This document shows positions 1-12,600 of a DNA stretch of 64,000 nucleotides, one piece after another; within the stretch, counting starts at the first letter, position 1, and the number at the start of each line of letters is the position of its first letter. A program made the translations under genes and the position numbers. Source of the DNA: Cryptomeria japonica (lineage: Eukaryota; Streptophyta; Pinopsida; Cupressales; Cupressaceae); the NCBI RefSeq assembly GCF_030272615.1, contig NC_081413.1, forward strand, positions 607,638,209-607,702,208, read 5' to 3'. The notes beneath the pieces were generated by a model. The model had not been told where the DNA came from. It saw only the letters and a program-made list of their open reading frames with translations, and did not search any database.

Positions 1-25
1 GAGAGAGAGAGAGAGAAAGTGCATG

Positions 26-60
<35 letters not shown>

Positions 61-88
61 GTGTATCTATGTGTGTGTGTGTGCACAC
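1..88. repeat. Compound microsatellite
   Basis: The window opens with a GA dinucleotide run, then repeated TATATG/TATGTG units and a GT run. It is simple-sequence DNA with no coding content. Confidence 0.9.
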
Positions 89-999
89 ATTAATAAAATT
101 TAATATTAAAACCTTAAAATAGTAATTAATGCACGTTTATATGCATAATTTATTATGTAGTGAATAAAAAATACCTAAAGATACTTGTAATTATAAAAAT
201 TATATATTTATGTTTTTTTATGTTTTGGGTTTGTGTTTATTAATTTTTTTTTGTATTGATTGCTTTGCAAGATGGTGTATTTTATATAGATGTTTGAAAA
301 TGAATATATACTAGTTTATTCTAATCATCACTTATCCCTACAACCTCGATAAATTCTCCACATGTAGTTATTCATTACCTTAGATCCATGAATGTAAAAT
401 TGATTCAAGTTAGATCCATGGTTTTAATTTTGAATATCAAACCTTTAAATTTATGTTTCTTAATTAGGATCCATGTTTTCTGCCTTACTAAAAATTATGA
501 GCCAACAAAAGCACAACTTGTTTCAAATTACACACTAGGGTGGCATATTTAATAATTAACCATAATTTAGATGAATTATCTAGGATCTAGGGGAACCCAG
601 TGATGAAATTTAAAATTTGATTGCAACTGGATAAAGATAATTTTATTATAATTATATCATCAATCAAGGAGTATCACGCATGCATGCTTCTTGTTTTTTT
701 AGCTTGGTTCATAACCAATGAATTGGTTCATCCAAGAGACTGATTTAAAATAAATTTATGTTCATAATTCAATAAATTTATCAAAGGTGTTTGTAAGCAT
801 TGTTTGTTCCTTATCAAATCCAAAGCATATATTTAAAAGTGATTTTTTATAGATAATATATATTTTCTAGATCACATTTTACAAATTAAGTTATTTAAAA
901 GCATTTACCAAGTTCAATTTCAGACTCATAGAGATCATCTCTCAACTCATGAAAGTGTATTTAATTATTTACAAAAATAAATTTACATTTCAATGATAA
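89..999. other. AT-rich intergenic DNA, no gene seen
   Basis: There is no reading frame of useful length, no splice-linked coding signal and no RNA gene that I recognise. It is AT-rich spacer before the LINE relic. Confidence 0.6.
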
Positions 1000-1260
1000 T
1001 CATTCAAAAGATTCTTAAATAACAACATAGGAACTTGATATATTGTTAATTGCTCTACAACTCAGATGCTTGTTTCTAAGGTTTGTGCCCTGATGGAGGG
1101 GTCTTCCAAGCCAGGTTGTGGAGGAGGGCATACGACCTCCTCCACATAGGTAAGCTACTTCTCCCTTTCTTGATTCTTTTGTATTATTAATGTTGGTTTG
1201 TGTTGGTTTTCTGGCTTTTCCATTAGTTCGTATAGGTTGTTTAATGCGCTTGGATGGATG

Positions 1261-1395
1261 GGGATCTAGCCACTGTGGCATTTAATCCAGGTGAACATGC
1301 CTTTAATTCAGAGGTTGCCACTGTGGCATGGGGATCTAGCCACTGTGGCATTTAATCCAGGTGAACATGCCTTTAATTCAGAGGTTGCCACTGTG
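1261..1395 (+). repeat. 70-bp tandem repeat in the LINE leader
   Basis: A 70-bp unit starting GGGATCTAGCCACTGTGGCA occurs at 1261-1330 and again at 1331-1395, nearly identical. The array ends two bases before the ATG of the LINE ORF1, so it sits where a LINE 5' UTR would be. Confidence 0.9.
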
Positions 1396-1396
1396 A

Positions 1397-3291
1397 ATGG
1401 AACTAAATTATTTAAGGCAGCTTGTTGATTCTCCACTTTCTATCCCTAACTCGATGAAGTTTGATGCTAGGGTTTTTGCTCTATTTGAAGGTAATGGGGA
1501 TGCAAGAGGAGGAGGTAAGCAAAATAACCTTTCTTTGTCTATCCTATCCATCACTCCTAATTCATATATGATTAATGCTTTGAATAATGAGGAGTCTAGG
1601 TTAAAGAATGTTGTTATATTTCTTGCGACAGTGGGAACTGCTAAATGCCCAACCCACAAATATTTGGATGAATGACTCAAAAATATTTGGATTAAAAAAT
1701 TAGGTTTTCTCTTTTCCTTCTATAGAATGATTCGGAAAGGATTGTTTATCATTTTCTTCAATGATACTAAGTCTCAGGCGGTAGTAGTCGAGAAGCAATA
1801 CTGGTCCATTGGTAAATGTACATGTAGGGCCCTTAAATGGTCACTCGAGGCTGTTAGTGATGAAATCTTAGCCCTTTTGTGCCCTAGGTGGATAGTTATT
1901 AAAAACCTTCCCCCTCTATTATGATATTTTATTCCCCAAATGTTAGAATCCATTGGGAAATTTATCAAAGTGGATAATAGTCACTCCTTGGTTCCTTACA
2001 TGGATGCTAGGGTTTTAATATCTATCGACCTCAACAAAGACCTACCCAAGTTTGTTGAAATTAGTATTGATGAGGATCCCATGGTCTATGATATTGAAAT
2101 TTTAGGTAGAATTAATTCCTATTTCATGTGCAAACAAGAAGGGTACATTTGAAGAAAATTCCCTATTTTAGTGAAACACAAACCCCTTGCCAACTCTAAT
2201 GGTACTTTAGGAGATCGACCCATGCAACCCAATGGTGAACCTGCTATCCCTCTTTAGGATTTTCCCAATCATACAAAGGGTGCACAAGGCCCTATTTTGG
2301 AGCACCTTAATTTTTTTAAAGAGGTGGTGAAGGTTGTAGTTAATTCTTTGCTCGCTAGTCTTCTCATCCTTGAGGAGGCTACTAATTTTGGGAAGTTCAA
2401 TGTTGATCCCCTTCCTCATTCAGCCATTGTTGTGTCACTTTCACAAATTAGGGATCCCAAGGTGGATAAATCAAACCAATTTGTGCATCCAAGGACTCAC
2501 AAGGTCAGGAGGAAGCACACACAGTAGCTTGCTCTAGATAAGCTTAAAAACTCTAAGGTTTCCATGATGGAGGTGACTCACTATTCTAATGAGCCCTCCC
2601 AATTTGACCCTCCCTCTGTCCAAATGGATGATGATTCTCATATTCTGTTGTTTGTGTCTAGTTTGGTTAAGGAAAATAACAATTCTCTTGTCAAGTCTAT
2701 TGTTAGGGGTATCAAGGAAAGAAGACACTCTAGTATGAAACTGAGTGAAGTGGCTAGCCTAGGTACCCCTATGGAGGTTCAGACTCTCTAAAACTCTCTA
2801 AAATTTTTGACATTCTTGCATAGCCTCATATTGGGGAGCCCCAAGATGATGAGATTGCCAGGGCTCCCCCCCTGCTTGGTGATAATCGGACTACCTCTTC
2901 CCCTCAATTTTATGTTAGCACATCTCTGGTCATAGATAACCACAACGTTAAACTTGACAATGATGTTGCCATTTTTTATGTTATTACTGCAGACCCACTT
3001 ATTAGGAACAAGGATTCTAATGAAGCCCATGACTTAGCCATTGCTTCGTATGACAAAACTAGAATGAGCCTCTGTGATGATCTCATTGAAGCCCATCCTT
3101 TAGAATCAGACCTGGAGACTAGGTCCTTGTCATGTGATTCAATCACTAAAGAGGAGCATAGTCTAGGTCATGATAAAATTATGGAATCCAAAGCTGAAGA
3201 TTATGAGATTATAATCCTTGTTGGGAATAGTCTTTTACTAAGGTCAAATGGAAGAGGGGAAGATATAAGGGAAAGCAATCCCTCGTCCTAA
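1397..3291 (+). pseudogene. LINE ORF1 relic, DUF4283-like gag protein
   Basis: Translation from the ATG at 1397 stays in one frame to about 2791 through in-frame stops at about 1673, 1922, 2150, 2525 and 2789; a frameshift then moves the tail (3064-3291) to another frame. DUF4283 hallmarks are visible near 1880-2050: a WIVIKNLPPL segment, an ESIGKFIKVD segment and an ARVLISIDLNKDLP segment, which match the usual W-I-x-L-P-P-L, I-G, and yaRv-x-V-D pattern. This domain is typical of ORF1 of plant L1-type LINEs, where it helps package RNA. A Cys-containing piece near 2130 (YFMCKQEGYI) may be the remains of a zinc knuckle. The copy cannot make an intact protein. Confidence 0.75.
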
Positions 3292-3369
3292 GAAGAAAGA
3301 TAATAAGGACCTTCCTAAGTGCTTTGCCAACGTTAAAGCTATTGAGGACATCATTGCTTAAGGTTTCTC

Positions 3370-6300
3370 ATGGAACTGAGTTACATTTATTGGAACATTA
3401 GTGGACTTGAATCCCTGGACAGGAAACATGTGGTCAAGAGGTTTCTTAACCAACATAAAATATTGACGTTATGTTGTTGCAGGAGGTAAAATCCACTAAG
3501 TTTACCCTAGAGGTGAACCTTAAATACATATGAAAAGATGAAATCCTATTCTCTACTAATCATGACAGAGGTAAAGGGGTTTTTTTCATTATGATTGTCT
3601 GACAAATGGGGTAACAAAGTCTTGGATAGTGGTTCCTCCCCATGTAATAAAGCGATGTGGATAATTATAAACCTTCATAATACCAAGGTTGGCATATGTT
3701 CCATTTATGTCTCCAATGACTACAAAGAAAGAATAGATCTTTGGAAATGGTTGTGTAATCTCCTAGATATTCCCTAGCTTGTTGGGGGAGACTTTAACAT
3801 GGTTGAGCATCCAGAAGATAAAATATAAGGTTTGAACCTAGAATGAAAAAGTGGGGAGAAGCTCTATTGGACTAGGATGAAGGATAAACTTAGACTATTT
3901 GATCCCCTTGAAGGTATGAAGAAGGATTATAGATCGATATGATATAGATGGTATAAAATCAAGTAAGGGAGGAGTAGAATTTACTATAGGTTGGATAGGT
4001 TCTATGCTAATAAAGACCTTTTCTCTTTCAAGCAAGAGGATGAAGGAACCACAATCAAAGTTTGTCCTTTCACCTTCTCGGATCGTCATTCGACTTCAAC
4101 TCATATTACAATGAATTTCAATACAACCCCTCAGCCCAAGAGAGAGGAGAACTTTATCCTCAACAACAACCTTCTGAATGATCAAGATGTCAAAAGTGCC
4201 ATTTATATGATTAGACAAATCAATAGATGGGATTGTCATACCCCCTCTACCATTGATAAATAGAATAAAAATGTTGGGAGTTGGAAGGTAATTCTACAAA
4301 TAGTTAGAGAGAAGAAATCTAAAGATGGTAGAAGACAAGAAAGAGACCTAGTGGATAACTTGCTAGTTCGGGAAGCCCAGTTTTAAAATGACCCTGACAT
4401 TCTGGAGCTATCTCACTCACTATCCTGAACTAGAGACATGCTGAGAAGCATTCAACAAATAAAGATCTAGGGGATCAAGGTGATGGCTAGACTCAATTGG
4501 CTACAACAAGGAGATAAAGGCTCCAAATTATTTTTTAATATGTTGACACAAAAGGAATTCAAGGAAAGGATTGATAGAGTTTGGAAGGAGGGTAAAGAAA
4601 TGGTTGACAATGAGGACATTAAAACCGACTTCCTATAGTATTACTAGAAGTTATTCTCCTTTAATGGTAACTCCCCTTCTAGACTCTCTTCTAAAGATAA
4701 ATGTAAAGCCCTCATACCGAATAAGAGTACAATAATTATGGTTGATTTTCTCAAGAAACCTATCTCGATTGAAGAGATCCATAAGGATATTAGAACCCTT
4801 AACTATGATAAGTCCCTAGGTCCAGATGGGCTGCCCATTGAGTTCTACAAAGAGGCTAAGGATTGGATTAGCATGGACCTATTGTAGACTTATGAGGAAG
4901 CTCTGGCTAGGGGGTTCTTTTGGTGTTGAGATTAATAAGGGGGTGATAAAGCTTCTCCCAAAAGATGGGGACAAATCCCTTATTAAGAACTGGAGGCCCA
5001 TTACTATACTAAATGTTTCCTATAAAATTCTTGTTAAAATTATTGCAATTAGACTTGTGGATATCTTATCAAATTTTGTAAGCAATACTCAAACTGGCTT
5101 TATTAAAGCGAGGAACATTCTTGACAACCTCATCACAAATTAGGAAGCCATGAATTGGGCAAAGTTAACCAACCAAAAAGTTGCTATGTTCCCGATTGAA
5201 TTTGAAAAGGCATATGATCCGATTGAATGGACCTTTCTCATCATGATGTTGGAAGCATTTGGATTTCCAAATGAATTTTATCAAATGGTTCAAGTTCTTA
5301 ATGATGCCTTTGCTCAAGTTGAGGCCAATGACTCTCATACTCATCTCCTCAAGATGGAAAGGTCTATAAGGCAAGGATACCCACTTGCTCTTGCCCTTTT
5401 TGTTATTGCGGCATATGCTATCTTCTACCTGCTTAGAGAGTCTACCCACTCTTCAAGGGTTAGGGGTATCTCCTTACCCAACAAAGTGGATCTTATTAAT
5501 ATCCAGTTTGTTTATGATACAACCCTTTTCCTAGAACTTGAAGAGGCCAATATGGATTCCTTGATGTTAAAGCTCAATATATTTTATGAAGCCTCAGGGG
5601 CTAAAATATCTATAGCCAAATCCACTCTTTTGGGCTGGGAAGATACCCCCCCTGTTATGGCTCAGTAAGTATGGCTATCAATGGAGTGTTCCTTCTAAAC
5701 AAGTAAGATATATGGGCATTCCTTTTGCTGTTAATACATGCTTGAAAGAAATGTGGTTGTGGATCAAAGGGAAATTGGAGAGTAAGCTGGGCAAATGGAA
5801 TAAATAGTATCTATCATTAACGGGTATCTCCTCTTATAGCCTATACTGTGACTTTGTTTCGATGTTTAGTAACTATTAGATTAATGGTATTCACAAATCT
5901 ATTAGGAACTTCCTATGGTTTGATGGAAAAGGTAACATGAAGTGGCACTCGATTAAATGGGATTGGTGTTGTCTAAGTAAAAAGTTGGCTAGTGTGGGGC
6001 TGAAAGATACCAATATGCAAGGGATTGCTTTAGCCACAAAATCGATTTTCCATGCTCTAGAAGGTGAGGGACCATGGAAGGTTATCATTAGAAATAACAT
6101 TAATCTTGTTGTCCCGAAGCAAGCCAAGGCCTAAAAAATGCTCCCCTTTAGTGATCTTATTGTTGGCAACTTCCATGTCTCTCCGACTAGTTCTAATGTG
6201 TTCAAGGCAATATGGAAGGCATGAGAATTCATTAGACACATGATTACTAATAATAGGATTCTTAGTACTAATAGCTCCTTATGTGGAGAAAGATCTATCT

Positions 6301-7360
6301 AGTGGAACTTGTTCCACAAGGATAGGCATCTTGCACTCATCCAAGGATGCTCTACTAAGAGCTGGATTCTTAGAGGTATTTGTTGCTTTAATGATATTAT
6401 TATTAATGGTAATCTAATTTATTAGTTTGATATCAACCAGAGGTATCATATACTCCCTTCCAAATGGAGGACATATTCTATACTGAGGGAGGCCTATCTC
6501 AACCTTCAACTTTCCAAGCCATGTGATGAGATTGCAAATAGATATAGATCCCACACCTAGGTGGATGGCTCCCCACTCATGGATACCAAAGCTAAAATGG
6601 TTTATGATGAATTATGTTCTAATTTTTATTTGATGATTCGTGTTAACTCAATATAATACTTGAATTGTAGTAATGATGAATGGCAAAAAAAAATCACCTG
6701 GCTATGGGATAGTAACATTACCCCTAAAAAAGAAAGGCTTCAAATGACTGCTTAATCTTCATAGACTTCATATTAAGACTAAGCAACAAGATATTGATGT
6801 GTGTAATATGTAGGGTTGCTGATACTACTATGCATATATATTTTTACTATATTATTAAAGAAATCTAGAATATATTTGAGATTAATTTTGCTAATGGTTT
6901 CAATTATCATGATGTTGTATTTGGTTACATTAAAGGCATTAAGAAACATATTAATCTCTTCTAGTCCCTTTTAATCTTGTGAAATTCTTTGGACTATTTA
7001 GAAAATTAGGAATGAGGAAAGGTATCAAGGAAAGGACAGGCTGCTTATTGAGTCTCTAAAGAGACTCATTATTCATAATGTTGATGTGCAGGTTTCCATT
7101 GTGATGAGACTTGCAATTAAGAAGTTTGAGAGGTTTATAGAAGACAACACTACCAGGGTATACATGTTTGAGCTGTCACATGGTTATGCTTGGTCCAAGT
7201 TCAATATTGAAAGATCCCCGCTTGTCAATGCACTATAGGCTTTCATGCACAAGATCAATAAAGGCAGAAAGATAGAATGCCAATACCGGGCCTAGCTAGT
7301 GGTAGGAGAAATGCCATGGAACAAGACTATGATTTGGATGGACCTCCTGGATTGAACAAT
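3370..7360 (+). pseudogene. LINE ORF2 relic: endonuclease, reverse transcriptase, zf-RVT
   Basis: The frame opens near 3370 with YWNISGLES, typical of the plant LINE endonuclease start. LQEVK (about 3477) and VGGDFNMVEHPEDK (about 3780) are further APE-type endonuclease motifs. RT motifs follow: GPDGLPIEFYK (about 4820), NWRPITILN (about 4990), TGFIKARNILDN (about 5095), IEFEKAYDPIEW (about 5200), RQGYPLALALF (about 5370) and FVYDTTLF (about 5508). A zf-RVT-like stretch with W-D-S-N-I-T-P-K follows near 6700. The catalytic signature is lost: the motif A aspartate is Glu (IEF for LDF) and the A/YADD box reads VYDT. Many stops and at least three frame changes make this a dead copy. Confidence 0.85.
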
Positions 7361-7546
7361 GGAGAATATGCAATCATTAGATCTAATGTATCTTCAATTT
7401 ATATAGGCTATATTGTATATATCTCACATGTATAGGCCCCATTTTGTACACAGTACATGGGGTGATTTTGTATATGAGTTAGTCCCATACAATAATGTTT
7501 ATTTTTGTATCCTATAATTAGACTCTATTAAACAAAGTATAGCCTA

Positions 7547-7558
7547 ATAAGTGACACT
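7547..7558. repeat. Target-site duplication, left copy (ATAAGTGACACT)
   Basis: This 12-base sequence recurs exactly at 9365-9376. The pair brackets the minus-strand LINE tail, as a target-primed reverse transcription insertion would. Confidence 0.85.
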
Positions 7559-8700
7559 ATTTTTTTGGATTGGTAATATATAATTTTATTAATATTCAAA
7601 AAACTTGTACATAGAAGATCCAAATTTATCAGAATTACATTCCACAAGCTCCAGAATTCCATACCACAAAATTCCAACTAACCAGCCAACAACCCATATC
7701 CAAGGACAAAATTCAAAACCCCAATTTCCTACAAGATACCAACATTCCTCCAAAACAAAACCAAACAAATACAGACAATAGACCTTCAAAGCATAACATA
7801 TCTTTCACATAAACAAAACCCCTTTGACAAAAACGGAAGCCTCAGCTTCCCCAACCAAAAATATGGACATGACACTATACACCCACCCTAGACCCTGACC
7901 ACCCAAACTAGCAAGAGTCCATGACTCACCAAACCCAAGTCACCAACCTTGACAAAAAGAGCCAAAGAAGAAAATGGTGACATATCTGCATACTTGGAGC
8001 ATAACGATATATAAAAAAAAAAAAAAAATTGCTTGCCTCAGTGAGATGAATCTTACCCATTGCCCTCACAATTATCACCACCACTAGCCACCTTAGGAGA
8101 AAACACCATCTCTTTTAGCCTCAAATGCTTCATCTCTATTGACCCCTGAAATCTCTCCACCCACTCGAAATTCCTCTCCTCCACCTTCCTTTGGAGAAAG
8201 GATTTCAGTGCATTCCATCCTTCCACCGCTTCCGCTCACCTCGCATCCTTGTTCACCCAAATTGGCCAATAGATGAAAGGGAAAAGCTCGGGCCAAAATT
8301 CATCTGCATCTTTATTTTCAACCCCTTTTCGTAGGTCAAAATCTGTCCCCAACATTGCCCATTCCAGTATCGAATTCAACCCCAAAAGCTAGACATCCTC
8401 AAATTAGGAACACATAACCCACTCTACCACCTCCTCTCTCTCACCCAAATTCAAACCCCAAGTAGCAACCATGGCCACAATATTAGCATTCACTTAGTAT
8501 TTGTGAGTGGAAGCCATAAAATCCACCCTAAAAAGGGTAGAGATGGCCTACAAAAAACCCTCATTGTAGAATTTGAACAATTCTTTTATTCCTTTTTAGG
8601 AAATCTCCCTTAAAAAGGCTATCCTTGTCATTTGTAGAGTGAAAGTCGACTCCATTTACTCTACATTCACCACTCATCACCTTCTTCCAGCATAAGTGTC

Positions 8701-8762
8701 CTCTGCCACCTTAAAAGCCTCTGCCACCTTAAAAGCCTCTACCACCTTAAAAGCCTCTGCCA
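8701..8762. repeat. 18-bp minisatellite
   Basis: The unit CTCTGCCACCTTAAAAGC occurs three times (8701, 8719, 8737, the third with one change) followed by a partial fourth. It lies in the 3' part of the truncated LINE. Confidence 0.9.
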
Positions 8763-8784
8763 TGAGACCATGTCATATCCATCA

Positions 8785-9300
8785 TCAAACATTGGTGGGA
8801 TGTAATAAATGTATACCAACTTCAACATGCAAAGTTTCATCAAAATCTATCAGGAGATTATGAAAATCCTTGAGCTGTATCTCCTCCTCATCATGAAAGG
8901 ATACTGACCATTTAGACAGGACATCAGTGACCTCATTCCCCTCACATCGCACATGTGACACAATGAATCCATTCACTTCTATTAGTGCTTGATTTATTGT
9001 CACGATGTATTTATTTAGGTGCCAAGCATGGGTCCCTCTCAATTTAATGGCATTCACTATAATATCAGAGTCGCCTTCTAAATGAATTTTTGACAACCCC
9101 ATCTTCATACCAAGATTAATTGCAAGCAGACCAGCTTGTGCCTCAACAACATTATTTGTCCCATTTGAAAGCCTTTTGGCTCCTATCAAAATGATATTTC
9201 CTTTCCAATCTCTAACCACAATTTTAGCCCCAGATGGTCCAAATTGCCCTTTGAGGCACCATCAAAATTAATTTTAAACCATCCTTCTTCAAGCACCATA
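8785..9300 (-). pseudogene. LINE-encoded RNase H domain (RVT_3 type), frameshifted
   Basis: The 144-residue minus-strand frame ending at 8785 is an RNase H-like fold of the RVT_3 family. The four acidic positions can be followed: INFDGASKG (about 9260, in a neighbouring frame), VVEAQAG, EGDSDIIVNAI and GNEVTDVLSKW. A single-base frameshift near 9238 separates the first motif from the rest. In a LINE this domain removes RNA from the RNA-DNA hybrid during integration. Plants also have free-standing RVT_3 proteins, but the flanking duplication and A-run point to a LINE. The fragment has no start of its own and is not expected to be functional. Confidence 0.75.
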
Positions 9301-9364
9301 CATGTAACTTTCTGTGATGGTTTATCTTCCAGATAAGCCCAATTAGGCCCATTAATGGGCCTTG

Positions 9365-9376
9365 ATAAGTGACACT
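9365..9376. repeat. Target-site duplication, right copy (ATAAGTGACACT)
   Basis: Exact repeat of 7547-7558, marking the right (5'-truncated) end of the minus-strand LINE insertion. Confidence 0.85.
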
Positions 9377-10500
9377 TTTATAACAGTTTTTTGACTTATA
9401 TTTAATACAACAAAAAATAACACAGGATAAATAAATTCCTTACAACTATATAATGACATCTTCATCAAAATAAAAATTAAACACCTATACATTTGAATCA
9501 TTCAATTTTATATTTGTATAAACATTCATTTATAACATTTATTTCAGTTATCAATCATTACTCTTAAATTTAAACTAATTAAATTATGTATTTACTTGAA
9601 ATGAAAGAAATTTATATGATTAATAACTTTACCCGTACAACACTAAAATTTAAAGGTAATAGAAATATTATTATATTAATAAGTCATATCACCTTACATT
9701 ATAAATTATTTTAAAAAAGTAATAAAGCTTAACATTAGAAAGTTTGTCTCCTTCCATAAACATAAATTAGTATATTATAAAAACATAATATACTAAGATA
9801 ATCACTTCACACATACATAAATTCATATATTTCAAATTACAATTGATGTATTAACATCCTCCAATACACTTCCTAATATGTATGATATCCTTAAACTAAT
9901 AATTCAAACCTATTCCCCATACTTTAATAAATATGTTACAAATGAAACTTAATATATAGAATTTAATGCATTATTAGTGTTAGTCTTAAAATAAAATAAA
10001 AAATTCTAACATGGTAATTATGTTGAAGGACATTGTATACGATAATAAGATATATAGTATAATATTGTGATTATGTCTATAAAAATTAAAATACTATCGA
10101 TATTATAAGACAATTATTTGATAAGTGTGAAGATCAAGATTACAAGTATGGATCTAGACTAGACTAGTGTGTACAATTAGTTTATGATTCTAAGAAAACT
10201 TGTCTGATCAAACCCTAAAATTATAGCATTGTGATGAAGTAGTTCTTAGCACCTTCAACATTATTTTTCCATCTCTAGAATCTAGCTAAGTGCCATAATT
10301 TTATTCATTTAATTTATAAAATTAATTTATTATTAAATTATTTTAAGTTCCAACACATTTATTTAGGTTAATTATTAGTTAATTGTGTCAATAATTTTAA
10401 TTAGCCTAGGTATCTTATGTGAATTATTTTCACTTATATTATTTGGTGAACTTGATATTCAAAAGTCTCTAGGATTTATCTTAGGGTTTTAACCTTGTTT
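9377..10500. other. AT-rich intergenic DNA, no gene seen
   Basis: Strongly AT-rich with no frame above about 60 codons and no recognisable motif. Confidence 0.6.
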
Positions 10501-11134
10501 TGTTATTTCTAGTCATTATACCTTATGAAATTCTTGGATCTATCCTTCATTGTGCTTCAATATTCTAATTTGCTTATGGTTGAGCCTTTATTGCATGATC
10601 TTTATTTGACCCCTATCCACCCATCCTTATTTGCGGATAATTGGTATATCTTTTTATCATGGATTCCCATAGTCCACTTTCTTTATCCTTTATTCACACA
10701 ACTTATAGAATTCAATATGTGCATATATTTTGTTTAATCCAATACCCTCATCATTCATGCTTTCATATTTGTTATCCTTGAGTGGAGATGCATATTTTAT
10801 GGAGATGTCATTTCATTATGTTTGTAATCCATTCTCCTTAATAGAGTTTATTATTTCTTATTATTCTATTTTGGATACTCCCAATTAACTTGTGCATGGG
10901 CTTCATCTTCACTATCATTTCTTTATGGTTAGTGATAGTATTATCCATGAGAATGATGATGTTTTACATTTGAGTACTCTTTTTTCACGTGCTTTGTTTC
11001 ATTGTGATGATGGGGTAGCTTTACATTCTAGTCACATGTCTAGGGATGATGCTTTAGAGAATGCAGTTACACCTTCCTTAGTTCTTAGTGGAATTATTAC
11101 ACATTGTGATGATACTACTCACTCATGTGATGAT
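10501..11134 (+). other. Unidentified relic DNA, left of the solo LTR
   Basis: Two short plus-strand frames (10525-10737 and 10892-11140) have biased composition, rich in His, Ser, Asp and Leu, but match no family I recognise. Similar composition resumes after the solo LTR at 12390, so this was probably one older repeat that the LTR element entered. I assign no function. Confidence 0.35.
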
Positions 11135-12389
11135 TGTTGAATATAGTGTTGTCATTGGTGTCAAGAAGATTGTTGATGTCAAGGTGATTAAGTCATGTCA
11201 TACTACTTGAGAACAATGAAGGACAAAGGATAAAGTCTAGTAATGATTGGATGGCTTTCTTAATGTTATCATTCTATACTAGTTCCAATGGTTCCTATAT
11301 GCCTAATGCATTTGTTGTAGCCTATAAGTGTTTGTGTTGAGTTTCTAAGGTTTGTTGACCAGAGATTGTATATGCATCCAATTGTACTATTGATGTTTGT
11401 GATACCACATTCTACCATATTAAAGTATTTTGGCATGCTATTTGGAAGATAAGCTATACATAAATACAAATATTCCATAGCTTATGAGGTATTGCTCATG
11501 TATTTAGAAAGTTAGAGATGATAGAGGGTTCACAATGCTAGTTCACTTATTGTGCAAACTATTTTGTTGGATGTTCCAGAGGAAGGTGACATGTGCCAAC
11601 TAGAGGAAGTGTGTGAAGGTAGTTTGGGACCAATTAAGTTCATGTTGTGTCACACATAGTGTAATCTTACTCTCGATGTAACATGTTAGCTTTAGGACGA
11701 AGCCGACTACACATTTGAATTAAGTTATCCTTGGAAGACTTACAAACATTGTAATAAAGTTTTAGGCTAACATGAAAGTGTAAATAATATTAGAATACAA
11801 ATATAATGCCAATCAGTTCCAATCTAATGGGTAGTTGTAGTGGCAGAAGTCATGCAAGTTGTGTACTCAACAATACATTACAAAGCATGCAAACAAAGAT
11901 GTGGATCATATATACATTGCAAGAGTGTTTTTAAGCATATCAATCTAGACAAATGATGAAGGTTGAGTTCGGAAGGTTTACATGATGTACATATTTTGTA
12001 TTTCCTCTCATTTCTTGGATTAGGAAATTGATGTCTTATGTAGGTTGTTGCCCACAAATTTGATTGGGGTCTGATGTCTCCTTTCTTAGGTTGAAATTCT
12101 TGTGGGTTGTCAGCATGTAAAATCATTGTAAGTTTATTATATTATTGTGAGGTTGGATTTGGACAATAGATCCAAGCATCTTTTCTCACCATAGTTTTTC
12201 CCTTCTGGGTTTCCATATAAATTCGGTGTTCTCTTCTGTTGATGTGTGGTTGTGCTTGTCACTTGCATAGTTGTTCTAATGATAATATGAGATGTGATAA
12301 TGGTATTGATATTTATTTAAGGTTTGAAGTTAAAATTGGTATATACTGATTGACTCCCCCCCACCCTCAATATAGATGCTTTCTTAACA
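11135..12389 (+). mobile_element. Solo LTR of a Copia-type element
   Basis: This 1255-bp segment starts TGTTGA and ends TTAACA. The 5 bp before it (11130-11134) and after it (12390-12394) are both ATGAT, a perfect target duplication. Its interior matches the other LTRs in the window: an early GTTGTCATTGGTGTC near the start, CTCACCATAGTTTTTCCC near 12187 and a run of C close to the 3' end (about 12356). There is no internal region, so it is a solo LTR left by recombination between the two LTRs of a once complete element. Confidence 0.85.
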
Positions 12390-12600
12390 ATGATTATATA
12401 TCTTGAGCATGTATTGTATAAATCTAATGCAATATTTCCTTGTTTAGTTATATATTTTCTTACTAATGCCTCTCCCACTTTATCTTTTTTTGATGGTCCT
12501 AGTGATGTACATGCACATATTTCACCTTTGCATGGGGTTGCTAACCCTTCTTCTTTGTTTTTTGGTTATAGTATGCTAATTATATGTTTAGTGAGGAGAA

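Larger units (their letters stand above)
1000..7500 (+). mobile_element. LINE (non-LTR retrotransposon), degenerate near full-length copy
   Basis: The parts occur in the order of a plant L1-type LINE: a leader with 70-bp tandem repeats, an ORF1 with a DUF4283-like domain (from 1397), then an ORF2 with endonuclease (from 3370), reverse transcriptase (about 4740-5670) and a zf-RVT-like region (about 6160-6760). Stops and frameshifts break both frames. No poly(A) tail or target duplication was found for this copy, so both ends are estimates. A younger LINE fragment lies just beyond its 3' end. Confidence 0.85.
7559..9364 (-). mobile_element. 5'-truncated LINE insertion (RNase H plus 3' UTR)
   Basis: Read on the minus strand, this 1.8-kb segment begins inside an RNase H domain (about 9300-8785), runs through about 1.2 kb without a convincing frame, and ends in a short A-run (CCAAAAAAAT) directly against the target duplication. 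Perfect 12-bp flanks, an A-rich 3' end and a missing 5' part are the marks of a 5'-truncated LINE. It lies just after the plus-strand LINE relic, in opposite orientation. Confidence 0.8.
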
